A stretch of 64,000 bases of DNA from the NCBI GenBank assembly GCA_021774795.1, contig JAJFIR010000029.1, forward strand, positions 1-64,000. Direction: 5' to 3'. Under the pieces are notes generated by a model that made no database searches, was not told where the DNA came from, and worked only from the letters and a program-made list of their open reading frames with translations. This stretch comes from Emcibacteraceae bacterium (GTDB lineage: Bacteria; Pseudomonadota; Alphaproteobacteria; Sphingomonadales; Emcibacteraceae). Below, piece after piece: positions 1 through 8,510 of this stretch (the first letter of the stretch is position 1; every line of letters starts with the position of its first letter). Position numbers and translations under genes: made by a program.

Positions 1-2
1 AA

Positions 3-77
3 GGCTCTAATATGGCTCTTGACGCCGCTCAAAATGGTGAAATCCCGCTTGAAAGCCTTGATGCGCCTAATCTATAA
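3..77 (+). CDS. 3' end of an unidentified gene (partial)
   Basis: The window opens inside a reading frame whose last 24 codons end in DAPNL and a TAA stop at 75-77. The frame has normal codon use and is followed by a good intrinsic terminator about 100 bases later, so it is probably the tail of a real gene whose start lies outside the window. The fragment is too short for me to recognise the family, and I assign no function. Confidence 0.5.
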   Translation, partial: GSNMALDAAQNGEIPLESLDAPNL

Positions 78-175
78 AGAAATATATCAATCAGGCTTAA
101 AAATAAAAAATACAGTCGGCATGTAAAAAATAACAAACCCCAATAAAAATACAGGACTTTGTCAACAGTCTGAAA

Positions 176-200
176 CCCCTAAAATTAGGGGGCTTTTTTT
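176..200 (+). terminator. Rho-independent terminator after the truncated first gene
   Basis: CCCCTAA pairs with TTAGGGG across a very short loop and is followed by C and seven T (194-200). This is a classical intrinsic terminator for the gene entering from the left. The rest of the gap up to 437 is very AT-rich and should hold the promoter of the next gene; I see no other clear element in it. Confidence 0.85.
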
Positions 201-437
201 ATATATGCAAATCGGTTGCAACGACATCAACTCACAAGCATAAAGTGAAGTATTGCTACATACATTATTCATAGTTGATTTTATGATACGTTTTATAATG
301 TAATCATTGACAACATTGTTATATTATTGCACTTTCTTTACGGTTACCAATAAAAATAATAATACAAAACCGGGTATTTCAGGAATTTAAGAAAATAGTT
401 TCTTAAGTAAAAATCATATAAGCGGGAGTGAATTTAT

Positions 438-1847
438 ATGACCAACAAAACTACTATAGACCGTCGTTTTTTCATGAAAGGTGCGGGTGCTGCTACCTTT
501 ATGGCCAGCGCTGCAAGCATACCAGCGATCTCAGCATCAGCGGGCGGTATAGGGCAATCGTCAAGCATGTCCATGTCTTATGACCTTGATGAAGAATATA
601 ACCGAATTGGTTTTGGAAATTTCAAATGGGATATGATTAACGCTCAATATGCCCCCCACAAAGTGGAAGTCCCTATGGGCGTTGCTGATATGGACTTCAG
701 AACTATGCCACAAATTACTACTGCCCTTAAGAAACGCTTGAAACATGAGAACTGGGGTTACGAGGCACCGCCACCCGACTATAAAGACAATATTATTGCC
801 TGGAACAAGGAACGCTACAATCATGATGTGCCCAGAGCAACAATTCAAAATTGTTTAGGCGTTCTCGACGGGGTTACAAGTATTTTAAGAACATTCGGTA
901 AACCGGGTGATAAAATTATCATTCAGACACCCGGATACAGTGCGTTCTTTCTCATCATAGACGGTGAACGAATGGAAACCGTTGAAAACCCAATGAAGTT
1001 AATCAATGGCCGCTATGAAATGGATTTGGATGACCTTAAAAAACATATTGACGCAGGCGCGCGGCAATTAATTCTTTGCAATCCACATAATCCTACCGGC
1101 AACTGTTGGACGGCTGATGAACTTAGGAAACTAGGGGATATTTGCATTGAAAATGATGTGCTGGTTATTGCCGACGAAATCCACTGTGACTTTGTGAATA
1201 AACACGCCAAATATACGCCTTACGCAACCATTGGTGAAAAATATGCAATGAACAGTTTCACACTTAAATCAACCAGTAAATCTTTCAACCTGGCTTCCCA
1301 CAGAACAGCATATATGTTTAGTGACAACACGGATTATATGAAAAGAGTTGTTGAAGAAGGCCATCAAAGATTTTTGCTAAATTATGTAGGTCTGCTTGCT
1401 GCCAATACCGCTTATAGACACGGCGCAAAATATATGGACGATATGCAGACATATTTAGACAGTAATGCTAAATTCCTGGAAAAAACTCTTGCAGAACGCA
1501 TTCCTGATATCAAATATAAAGTCCATGAGGGTACTTACCTCGCCTGGCTTGATTGTAAAGCTCTTTTGAGTAAGCTGGACGCCCAAAAGATGGCTGAAGA
1601 ACAGAACGCCTACAACATTGAAAATAAAGTAATGGTCACCGACTTTTTTGGTGTTGAGAGCATCAAGCATTTGGATGCCGGTGATTATGTTCAGGAATGG
1701 CTCGTTGAGCATGCAGGTGTAAATATTAATGCCGGTGAGCATTATGGCAAGGGCGGTACTGGTTATATGCGTATGAACCTCGGTACCACGCGCCATAAAC
1801 TAGCGAAAGCATTGTCAAATATCGAAAGTGCTATTGCAAATATTTAA
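438..1847 (+). CDS. Tat-exported MalY/PatB-like PLP-dependent aminotransferase or C-S lyase
   Basis: A fold-type I PLP enzyme of the MalY/PatB group (cystathionine beta-lyase or class I/II aminotransferase). Seen: the PVADMDF-type motif near residue 84, NPHNPTGN at 215-222, the cofactor Asp in DEIHCDF at about 246 and the Schiff-base Lys281 in STSKSFNLA. The N-terminus is the odd part. Residues 7-14 (IDRRFFMKG region) fit a twin-arginine motif and are followed by a hydrophobic Ala-rich segment and a likely cleavage site near ISASA, so the folded, cofactor-loaded enzyme should go to the periplasm. Most members of the family are cytosolic. The start is preceded by GGGAG at suitable spacing. It stands alone between a terminator and a broken GNAT gene. 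Substrate unknown: it may be a cystathionine beta-lyase, a cysteine-S-conjugate lyase or an aminotransferase. Confidence 0.85.
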   Translation: MTNKTTIDRRFFMKGAGAATFMASAASIPAISASAGGIGQSSSMSMSYDLDEEYNRIGFGNFKWDMINAQYAPHKVEVPMGVADMDFRTMPQITTALKKRLKHENWGYEAPPPDYKDNIIAWNKERYNHDVPRATIQNCLGVLDGVTSILRTFGKPGDKIIIQTPGYSAFFLIIDGERMETVENPMKLINGRYEMDLDDLKKHIDAGARQLILCNPHNPTGNCWTADELRKLGDICIENDVLVIADEIHCDFVNKHAKYTPYATIGEKYAMNSFTLKSTSKSFNLASHRTAYMFSDNTDYMKRVVEEGHQRFLLNYVGLLAANTAYRHGAKYMDDMQTYLDSNAKFLEKTLAERIPDIKYKVHEGTYLAWLDCKALLSKLDAQKMAEEQNAYNIENKVMVTDFFGVESIKHLDAGDYVQEWLVEHAGVNINAGEHYGKGGTGYMRMNLGTTRHKLAKALSNIESAIANI

Positions 1848-1873
1848 GAAAATTATAATACGAACATAATGAT

Positions 1874-2150
1874 GTGTATAAAATTCGTCAGGTCGGCATT
1901 GATTATGCTGACATGTTGATTGATCTTTGGATAGACACCTTCATGCAAGCGTATGAAGGTGTTATTTGACGATGCTATTTATTTGGTACGTGCCGCAAAA
2001 CAAAATTGGCTCTGGTTATGTGTTTCAGACATTAACTACAGGATGAAATCATTTTATCAAAAAATGAATTTTATAACCGTCGGCCCCGGTACAGTATTTA
2101 ATATTGGAACGGACCCACGTCCCTCTTCAATCATGGCATTAAAGCTGTAA
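1874..2150 (+). pseudogene. Decayed GNAT acetyltransferase (N- and C-terminal remnants, middle lost)
   Basis: Two pieces of one acetyltransferase lie in different frames. The first (1874-1969, GTG start) reads like a GNAT N-terminus (KIRQVGIDYADML... TFMQAYEGV) and stops at a TGA. The second (about 1977-2150, next frame) reads like a GNAT C-terminus (RAAKQNWLWLCV, then SFYQKMNF). An intact protein would be about 160-170 residues; the central acetyl-CoA-binding part (Q/RxxGxG/A) is absent. I infer an internal deletion with a frame change. The 65-residue ORF starting at 1953 would be called as a gene by software, but it lacks the cofactor site. Confidence 0.75.
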
Positions 2151-2179
2151 AAAAACCCACCACACGAATGGCGGGCTTT
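2149..2179 (-). terminator. Rho-independent terminator of the CocE/NonD hydrolase gene
   Basis: Read on the minus strand, AGCCCGCC pairs with GGTGGGTT (two G-U pairs) around an 8-base loop and runs directly into a row of seven T. It lies about 20 bases past the stop of the minus-strand hydrolase, which fits its orientation. On the plus strand the stem would have mismatches and no T-run, so it probably does not serve the GNAT remnant. Confidence 0.7.
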
Positions 2180-2200
2180 AGATCATAATATGATTATTTT

Positions 2201-4078
2201 CTAGTTCGGTATCCTGCCGATCGTCACGCTGGATGGGTATTCATTTGAACGATGTATATTATGGGTTGCTTTTACAAAATCTTCGTCTCTTGCGCTGTAA
2301 ATATCCATAAATTTATGGGGATTTCTATCCGCCAGCGGAAACCAGGAGCTCTGAATTTGAATCATCACCCGATGGCCCTGTTTAAACGTATGGGATATCC
2401 CGGGCATTTTGAAGTTCACATTCGTGACATCACCAGGAACAAAGGGTTCAGGGTTTGCAAAACTGTTGCGGTATTTGCCACGGAAAATATCACCGCGCAC
2501 CATCATTTGATAACCTTTCATCGGCACATCCATATATTTATTTTCATGTTCTGGAAAATCGTCTGGAAAAACATCAATTACTTTTACAACAAAATCGGCA
2601 TCTGTTCCGGTAACGGAGACAAACAAATCCGCAGTCACAGGACCCGTTAGCACCAAATCTTCGGTCAGTATATCCGTCTGATAAACCATTACATCAGGGC
2701 GGCTCCCTGCGAAACGCTGATCTTCAACCATATATTCCCGTGACCGTGTATTAACAATTGCTCTCGTATAGGGTACGGGGTTTGCCGGATCACTAACATA
2801 TTCATCTGATCCGTCTGAACTTGGTTTCATATTTGTGAGGCCACCATCTTCTTGGAGATAAAATGTGTAGGGCACTGCATTTGCTGGCGGCCATTGATCA
2901 TGCTCGCGCCACTCATTCTCACCAGTATAAAATGCGAGGACTTCTGGCAGGTTGGCATCACCTTCATCTTTCAAATACTGATTAAAGAATTTAAGATCGA
3001 TATTTTCCTTGTAATAGGTAGAGGTTTTAACATCAAACGGCGCATTGCCAAGATGATCACCGTCTGAACGCACCCATCCACCATGAAACCAGGGACCGCG
3101 AACAAGAGTATTGGTGGCGCGCGGGTTCTTTTCTTCAATGGATTTATATATAGTTGTTCCACCGTAACTGTCTTCAGCGTCAAATGACCCGACAACCGTC
3201 ATAACATTGGCAGTGACGTTGTTTAAATGCGTTGCAATTGCACGGCTTCGCCAATATTCATCGTAATCACCATGGGCCATTAGGTCATTCCAGAACGGGC
3301 TTTTACCATGGAAGACTTTATCGTTTACATTATGAAGCGCACCAAGTTCCAGGAAAAAGCGGTAACTGTCATCATGGGGAAATTGAAACGAATCTCTTCT
3401 GCCTACTTTGGTTGGGTTCTTCGGTCCGGAATCAAAACCACGGAAAAACCGAAATGCATCAAGCATAAAAAAGGCACCGTTGTGGTGAAAATCGTCACCG
3501 ATATAAATATCACCCATGGGTGCTTGCGGCGATGCTGCCTTAATCGCAGGATGAGTATCAATTATACTTGCCGCACTATAAAAACCCGGGTAAGAAATTC
3601 CGAAAATTCCAACATTTCCGTTATGATTATCTACATTTTCCAATAACCATTCGACTGTATCGTAGGTATCTGAACTTTCATCATTTTCTGTACCGGTTTT
3701 ATTATCATTATGGGGTGTCATAACGCGGTGATCACCTTCTGACATATTTTTACCACGAACATCTTGATAGACGAAAATATAACCGTCTTTGGCAAAGCGA
3801 TTATCACCACCATTTGGGCCCAGGTAATTAGGATAGTTATTAACACCGTATGGACGCAGTGAATATGGCGTTCTTTTGAGGAGTATAGGATATTCTTTGC
3901 TATCGTCTTTTGGTGTATAAACGGAGGTAAATAAACGTACCCCGTCGCGCATGGTGACATAATATTCATGTTTGGTGTAGTTTGCTTTTAAATCATAATC
4001 GCCGTCCGAAGCGTTTACGGCATATGTGCTAACGATAAAGATCGATAAAGTTATAAAGAATTTTGACATATTTTTCAT
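2201..4078 (-). CDS. Exported CocE/NonD-family alpha/beta hydrolase (X-Pro dipeptidyl-peptidase S15 fold)
   Basis: 625 residues with a Sec signal peptide (positively charged start, hydrophobic stretch, cleavage near VNA at 21-23). The N-terminal part is an alpha/beta-hydrolase with the S15/CocE signature: the LKRTPY and YQDVRG strands, nucleophile Ser162 in GISYPG, an acidic residue after VVGSFD near 300, and the His in the GPWFHGG motif. The C-terminal third is the jelly-roll domain of the family (from about residue 430, including the DFVVKVIDV strand). Relatives include cocaine esterase, glutaryl-7-ACA acylase and alpha-amino-acid ester hydrolase; all cleave esters or amides of small acyl or amino-acid compounds. 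The substrate cannot be read from sequence. It is transcribed alone, with its own terminator downstream. Confidence 0.88.
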   Translation of the reverse strand: MKNMSKFFITLSIFIVSTYAVNASDGDYDLKANYTKHEYYVTMRDGVRLFTSVYTPKDDSKEYPILLKRTPYSLRPYGVNNYPNYLGPNGGDNRFAKDGYIFVYQDVRGKNMSEGDHRVMTPHNDNKTGTENDESSDTYDTVEWLLENVDNHNGNVGIFGISYPGFYSAASIIDTHPAIKAASPQAPMGDIYIGDDFHHNGAFFMLDAFRFFRGFDSGPKNPTKVGRRDSFQFPHDDSYRFFLELGALHNVNDKVFHGKSPFWNDLMAHGDYDEYWRSRAIATHLNNVTANVMTVVGSFDAEDSYGGTTIYKSIEEKNPRATNTLVRGPWFHGGWVRSDGDHLGNAPFDVKTSTYYKENIDLKFFNQYLKDEGDANLPEVLAFYTGENEWREHDQWPPANAVPYTFYLQEDGGLTNMKPSSDGSDEYVSDPANPVPYTRAIVNTRSREYMVEDQRFAGSRPDVMVYQTDILTEDLVLTGPVTADLFVSVTGTDADFVVKVIDVFPDDFPEHENKYMDVPMKGYQMMVRGDIFRGKYRNSFANPEPFVPGDVTNVNFKMPGISHTFKQGHRVMIQIQSSWFPLADRNPHKFMDIYSARDEDFVKATHNIHRSNEYPSSVTIGRIPN

Positions 4079-4146
4079 AGTTATCCCCTTATTTAAAAAA
4101 TAAATGAGCGGCTAGCACCCATATATTCAATCAAACTTTTAGAACC

Positions 4147-5391
4147 TTAAATATTCGGGTCGCGCCTAAACTCGTCAAGATCAATTTCACCTTCCCATTT
4201 GGCAACAGATGTACAAACAGCAAGGTCACCAGTGACATTAACCGTTGTCCTAACCATGTCCAATGGACGATCAAATGGAAGAAGAAAACCAACGACTAAA
4301 GCGGTTTGTTCCGCTGAAATACCCATAACACCAAGCACCCCGGCAAGCAGGAAAAGACTGGCCGACGGCACCGCAGCGGTACCAATCGAAGCGATTGTTG
4401 TCGTAAGGGCAATAAGCGCATAATCCGCTAAACTAAGATCAATTCCAAATGACTGCGCTGTGAAGACAGCGACGGTCCCGACGTAAATGGCCGTGCCGTC
4501 CATGTTTATCGTTGCTCCAAGCGGAATAACAGAAGATGCCACAGGTGGTTTAATTCCAAGGTTATCTTCAGCGACAGCAATGGTTACCGGCATGGTCGCG
4601 CTACTGGATGACGTTGAAAACGCGACGAGTTGTGCGTCAATGATATCTTTAAAGAAACGCACAGCGGGTAACCCCAGAACAAATTTGATCAGGCTCCCGT
4701 GTACGATAATAACATGGAGGAAGCAGGCACCGATAATAGTAGCGGCAAGTGGTAAGACATCTAAGAGTGCCGCAACCCCTTTAGTTCCGACAACAGCCGC
4801 GATTAATGCAAATACACCAAACGGCGCAACTTCCATAATGATGTGGGTAATTTTTAAAACCACCTCAGATGCACTGTCCATAACGCTGGCAATCGGCTTT
4901 GCCTTTTCTCCGGCAAGCATGATACCAACACCAAATATTAGGGCGAAGAAGATCACGGCCAGAATGTCACCTTCCGCGAGAGCGGCGACCGGATTTGCAG
5001 GAATAATGTTCATCATGCGCTCTCCAAGTGGCATAGCCGCGGCGAGCGTTTGCGGCTCACCACCGGTTATTGAGACTCCAATACCGGGTTGGACAACCGC
5101 AGAGAGAAATAAGCCGATAACAATAGCAACTGCGGTCGTAGCCAAATATAACCCCATAGTTTTAACACCAATAGAACCCAGCTTTTTTGGACTTCCCATA
5201 GCAACTACACCGGAGACGAGAGTAACAAAAATAAGTGGTACCACAATCATCCTGATGAGCTTGATGAACACATCACCAATCCATTTAATGTTTTCCGCAG
5301 ATTCCCCAAATACGGTGCCGACAATAACACCAAGGATGAGCGCCAATATAATTCGCTTCCAAAGCTTTGTTTCAAACCACATTTTTAGCAT
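4147..5391 (-). CDS. Dicarboxylate/amino acid:cation symporter (DAACS family, GltP/DctA-like)
   Basis: 414 residues, eight transmembrane helices plus two re-entrant loops typical of the family. The diagnostic pieces are present: serine-rich hairpin STSSSSATMP, helix 7 motif NMDGTA, the second hairpin around GTAAVPSAS and helix 8 with RTTVNVTGD, which binds substrate and sodium. It should import glutamate, aspartate or C4-dicarboxylates with Na+ or H+ across the inner membrane. The helix 8 region (RTTVNVTGD) leans towards an amino-acid or dicarboxylate substrate but does not decide between them. Divergent from trpG with about 175 bases between, which must contain both promoters. Confidence 0.93.
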   Translation of the reverse strand: MLKMWFETKLWKRIILALILGVIVGTVFGESAENIKWIGDVFIKLIRMIVVPLIFVTLVSGVVAMGSPKKLGSIGVKTMGLYLATTAVAIVIGLFLSAVVQPGIGVSITGGEPQTLAAAMPLGERMMNIIPANPVAALAEGDILAVIFFALIFGVGIMLAGEKAKPIASVMDSASEVVLKITHIIMEVAPFGVFALIAAVVGTKGVAALLDVLPLAATIIGACFLHVIIVHGSLIKFVLGLPAVRFFKDIIDAQLVAFSTSSSSATMPVTIAVAEDNLGIKPPVASSVIPLGATINMDGTAIYVGTVAVFTAQSFGIDLSLADYALIALTTTIASIGTAAVPSASLFLLAGVLGVMGISAEQTALVVGFLLPFDRPLDMVRTTVNVTGDLAVCTSVAKWEGEIDLDEFRRDPNI

Positions 5392-5566
5392 TTGTTACTA
5401 CACTCCCTTTTTATACTTCTGATTTTCTTTTTATAATTTTGTAGCATTTTCACCAAATTATGGAATAAAAATACTTTTCCCTGCCAATGACCTTAAATTA
5501 TTGTTGTACCTTTTGCAGCATCTTTTGTAAAAGAAGTGGTATTTTTTTAAAAAGGCTTTGATTTTC

Positions 5567-6154
5567 ATGTTTTTACTGATCGATAATTATGACAGTTTTA
5601 CCTATAATTTGTACCATTACCTCGGCGAAATTGGTGCTGATGTGGAAGTCTACCGAAATGATGAAATATCAGTGGATGGAGTTAATGCAAAAAACCCGAA
5701 TGGAATAATACTCTCTCCCGGGCCTTGCACCCCTAATGAAGCAGGTATCTGCCTCGAAATTGTTGAAGGACTTGGAAAAGAAATCCCAATCTTAGGGGTT
5801 TGTCTCGGGCATCAGTCAATCGGGCAGGTTTACGGCGGCAAAGTCATTCGTGCACCTTATCTAATGCACGGAAAAGTAAGCAAGATAAATCACCGAAACC
5901 AGACTATTTTTGCCGGGTTAAATAACCCGTTCTCAGCAACGCGCTATCATTCCCTGATTGTTGACCGTGATAGTCTGCCTGTAGAGTTAAGCATAACTTC
6001 TGAAACAGATGACGGTATAATTATGGGAATATCCCACAAAGAATATCCCGTTCATGGTGTCCAGTTTCACCCGGAAAGTATAGCATCTGAACATGGTCAT
6101 GATTTGCTGCGGAATTTTGTCACTATCGCTGAAGAGTTTAACAATGGATTATGA
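5567..6154 (+). CDS. trpG: Anthranilate synthase component II (glutamine amidotransferase)
   Basis: Class I glutamine amidotransferase that supplies ammonia to TrpE (or PabB) for anthranilate (or aminodeoxychorismate) synthesis. Seen: LLIDNYDSFTYNL at the start, LSPGPCTP, the nucleophile Cys in GVCLGHQSIG and the His-Glu pair in VQFHPES. Length (195 residues) is normal. I start at the ATG at 5567; the TTG nine bases upstream adds only three residues and the family begins MFLLIDNYD. The stop overlaps the trpD start by ATGA, so the two are translationally coupled. trpE, usually just upstream in alphaproteobacteria, is not in the window. Confidence 0.96.
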   Translation: MFLLIDNYDSFTYNLYHYLGEIGADVEVYRNDEISVDGVNAKNPNGIILSPGPCTPNEAGICLEIVEGLGKEIPILGVCLGHQSIGQVYGGKVIRAPYLMHGKVSKINHRNQTIFAGLNNPFSATRYHSLIVDRDSLPVELSITSETDDGIIMGISHKEYPVHGVQFHPESIASEHGHDLLRNFVTIAEEFNNGL

Positions 6155-7200
6155 AAATGTCATATGATTTTAAAAAAACCATTGATGAACTCGCGAACGG
6201 TAAAATTTTAACCCGCGACGAGGCACGGGGAGCATTTACCTATATGATGGAAGGTGATGCAACAGGCCCGCAAATAGGAGCTTTTTTAATGGCACTTCGC
6301 CTTCGCGGGGAACGGCTCGAAGAAATGGTCGGCGCTGTCCTGGCCATGCGTTCCAAAGCATTGAAAATAAAGGCACCTAGCGATGCCATAGATACATGTG
6401 GAACAGGTGGTGGCACGGCCGGAACTTATAATATTTCAACGGCAGCAGCGATTGTGCTGGCCGCCGCAGGTGTTAGCGTAGCCAAACACGGCAACCGCGC
6501 TGCATCATCCAAATCAGGAAGTGCTGATGTTTTGGAAACGCTTGGCGTTAATATTGATGCCGATATGCAGATCGTCCAACGGTGCCTTGATGAAATCGGC
6601 ATCACTTTTTTAATGGCGCGTCGCCATCATAGTGCCGTACGGCATGTTGGTCCTGCTCGCGCGTCGTTGGGGACAAGAACCATATTTAATTTAATCGGCC
6701 CCTTATCCAACCCTGCGGACACAAAATACCAGGTCATTGGTGTCTTTGATAAAAAATGGAACAGACCGATGGCTGAAGTTCTTGGAACACTTGGTAGTGA
6801 ACATGTATGGGTGGTTACCGGTTCAGATGGTCTTGATGAAATTACTATTTCCGGCGAGACCAATGTCGCGGAATATAAAGATGGGAAAGTGACTGAATTC
6901 ACGATCACACCGGAAGACGCTGGCCTTACGAGAGCCGATTTAAGTAATCTTGAAGGTGGTGATGCAAATTATAATGCCGATGCCATTCATGCTCTTTTTG
7001 ATGGACAAAAGAATGCTTACCGGGATGTTGTCCTGATTAATTCGGCGGCAGCCCTTCTTGTATCCGGGAAAGTATCTGACCTTAAAAGTGGTGCTCAATT
7101 GGCTGCGAAGATCATTGATAGCGGCGCGGCAAAAGAAAAACTTGAAAAATGGATAGAGCTTTCCGGCGAAGAGGTACCAGAAGAAGAAGTTAATGAGTGA
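6151..7200 (+). CDS. trpD: Anthranilate phosphoribosyltransferase
   Basis: Transfers the phosphoribosyl group of PRPP to anthranilate, second step of tryptophan synthesis, cytosolic. The PRPP/anthranilate site DTCGTGGGTAGTYNIST at about residues 78-94 is perfect, followed by KHGNRAASSKSGSADVLE and the Arg in HVGPAR. 349 residues is normal. The ATG overlaps trpG by four bases; a second ATG two codons on is possible. The 3' end overlaps trpC by eight bases. Confidence 0.97.
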   Translation: MKMSYDFKKTIDELANGKILTRDEARGAFTYMMEGDATGPQIGAFLMALRLRGERLEEMVGAVLAMRSKALKIKAPSDAIDTCGTGGGTAGTYNISTAAAIVLAAAGVSVAKHGNRAASSKSGSADVLETLGVNIDADMQIVQRCLDEIGITFLMARRHHSAVRHVGPARASLGTRTIFNLIGPLSNPADTKYQVIGVFDKKWNRPMAEVLGTLGSEHVWVVTGSDGLDEITISGETNVAEYKDGKVTEFTITPEDAGLTRADLSNLEGGDANYNADAIHALFDGQKNAYRDVVLINSAAALLVSGKVSDLKSGAQLAAKIIDSGAAKEKLEKWIELSGEEVPEEEVNE

Positions 7201-7990
7201 TATTTTATCGAAAATCGCTGCGACAACGCGTCTTCATGTTGAAAAATGCAAAAGAAATAAGCCGCTGAGTGCCGTTGAAGAAGCGGCAAAGAACGCTTCT
7301 CCGGTGCGAGGATTTCAAATTAATCTTCAAAAAGCTAAAGAAAGCGATAAGTTTGGTCTTATCACCGAAATTAAGAAAGCGAGCCCAAGTAGAGGCCTTA
7401 TTAGAGATGATTTCGATCCATCAGTCCTTGCAGAGGCTTATGAAGCCGGTGGTTCGTCCTGTTTAAGTGTTCTTACCGACGTTCCTTATTTTATGGGTGC
7501 TGATGAATATTTGATGGACGCGCGTGCGGCTACGACACTTCCTGCGCTGCGAAAAGATTTTATGATTGACCCGTATCAGATTGTTGAAGCGCGAAGTTTA
7601 AATGCAGATTGCATTCTTCTTATTATGGCGATGATTGATGATGATTTGGCAGCTGAATTGGAGCAAACCGCCACTGAACATGATCTTGATGTATTAGTTG
7701 AAGTTCATAACTATAACGAATTGGAAAGAGCACATAAATTAAAAACTTCATTGCTGGGAATAAACAATAGAAATCTTAAAACATTCGATGTAACCTTGGA
7801 TACGACGATTGAGCTGTCAAAATATGCCGATAAGAATAAAATGCTAGTCAGTGAAAGTGGTTTATTCACATATGATGATCTGCGGATGGTAAGTGAAACA
7901 TGTGGTATTAATAATTTTCTTATTGGTGAAGCACTAATGCGGCAAAATGACGTTACAAAAGCAACGCAAAAAATGCTATTTAGTGATTAA
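7193..7990 (+). CDS. trpC: Indole-3-glycerol phosphate synthase
   Basis: Closes the indole ring of CdRP, with loss of CO2 and water. TIM-barrel with the expected active-site residues: Glu and Lys in ITEIKKASPS, Lys in RKDFMIDPYQI, Glu in VLVEVHN, the INNRNLKTF segment and Glu-Ser in VSESGL. 265 residues, not fused to trpF. Starts inside the end of trpD and is followed by a 40-base gap to moaC, so it is probably in the same transcript. Confidence 0.97.
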   Translation: MSDILSKIAATTRLHVEKCKRNKPLSAVEEAAKNASPVRGFQINLQKAKESDKFGLITEIKKASPSRGLIRDDFDPSVLAEAYEAGGSSCLSVLTDVPYFMGADEYLMDARAATTLPALRKDFMIDPYQIVEARSLNADCILLIMAMIDDDLAAELEQTATEHDLDVLVEVHNYNELERAHKLKTSLLGINNRNLKTFDVTLDTTIELSKYADKNKMLVSESGLFTYDDLRMVSETCGINNFLIGEALMRQNDVTKATQKMLFSD

Positions 7991-8030
7991 GGTCAATTTT
8001 TCAGAATCAGTAAAAGCTTAGGAAAGAACT

Positions 8031-8507
8031 ATGTCAGGACTTACCCATTTAGATGATAACGGCCGCGCCAGTATGGTGGATGTGTCAGAGAAAGAAGAAA
8101 CCAGACGCATTGCTGTTGCGAAAGGTCGCATTTACATGAAATCCGAAACATTGACCCTTATCGAAAGTGGTGATGTCAAGAAAGGCGATGTTTATACGGT
8201 GGCGCGGCTTGCCGGAATAATGGCTGCAAAGAAAACAGCTGACCTTATTCCACTTTGCCACCCCCTGCCCATTCAGAATGTCCAGGTCGACCTTAAAAGT
8301 AATCGAGGCGAAAGCTGCATTGATATTTCGGCCACTGCCAGCCTTTTTGGTCGCACCGGGATAGAAATGGAGGCACTAGCGGCAGTTTCAGTCGCAGGAC
8401 TGGCTATCTATGACATGTGTAAGGCGGTCGATAAAGCCATGAAAATTACAGATGTCCGACTTGTACACAAGTCCGGCGGCAAATCGGGAACTTACAACGC
8501 GGATTAA
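8031..8507 (+). CDS. moaC: Cyclic pyranopterin monophosphate synthase accessory/catalytic protein MoaC
   Basis: Converts the MoaA product (3',8-cyclo-GTP) to cyclic pyranopterin monophosphate, first stage of molybdenum cofactor synthesis. Seen: MVDVSEKEETRR, the LIPLCHPLPI loop at about residue 75 and the C-terminal catalytic part FGRTGIEMEAL ... YDMCKAVDK with its conserved Asp and Lys. 158 residues, normal. Good ribosome site (AGGAAAG) before the ATG. Its place between trpC and moeA is the usual alphaproteobacterial arrangement. moaA, moaD and moaE are not in the window. Confidence 0.97.
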   Translation: MSGLTHLDDNGRASMVDVSEKEETRRIAVAKGRIYMKSETLTLIESGDVKKGDVYTVARLAGIMAAKKTADLIPLCHPLPIQNVQVDLKSNRGESCIDISATASLFGRTGIEMEALAAVSVAGLAIYDMCKAVDKAMKITDVRLVHKSGGKSGTYNAD

Positions 8508-8510
8508 AAT

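Noticed and set aside
2149-2179. Plus-strand terminator after the GNAT remnant
   Set aside because: Pairing on the plus strand has A-C mismatches where the minus strand has G-U pairs, and the T-run lies on the minus-strand side only.
4487-5422. 311-residue plus-strand ORF across the symporter gene
   Set aside because: It is a frame shadow of the minus-strand symporter, whose motifs are unambiguous; its composition (many Ser, Thr, Pro, Ala) is what reverse-strand reading of hydrophobic helices gives.
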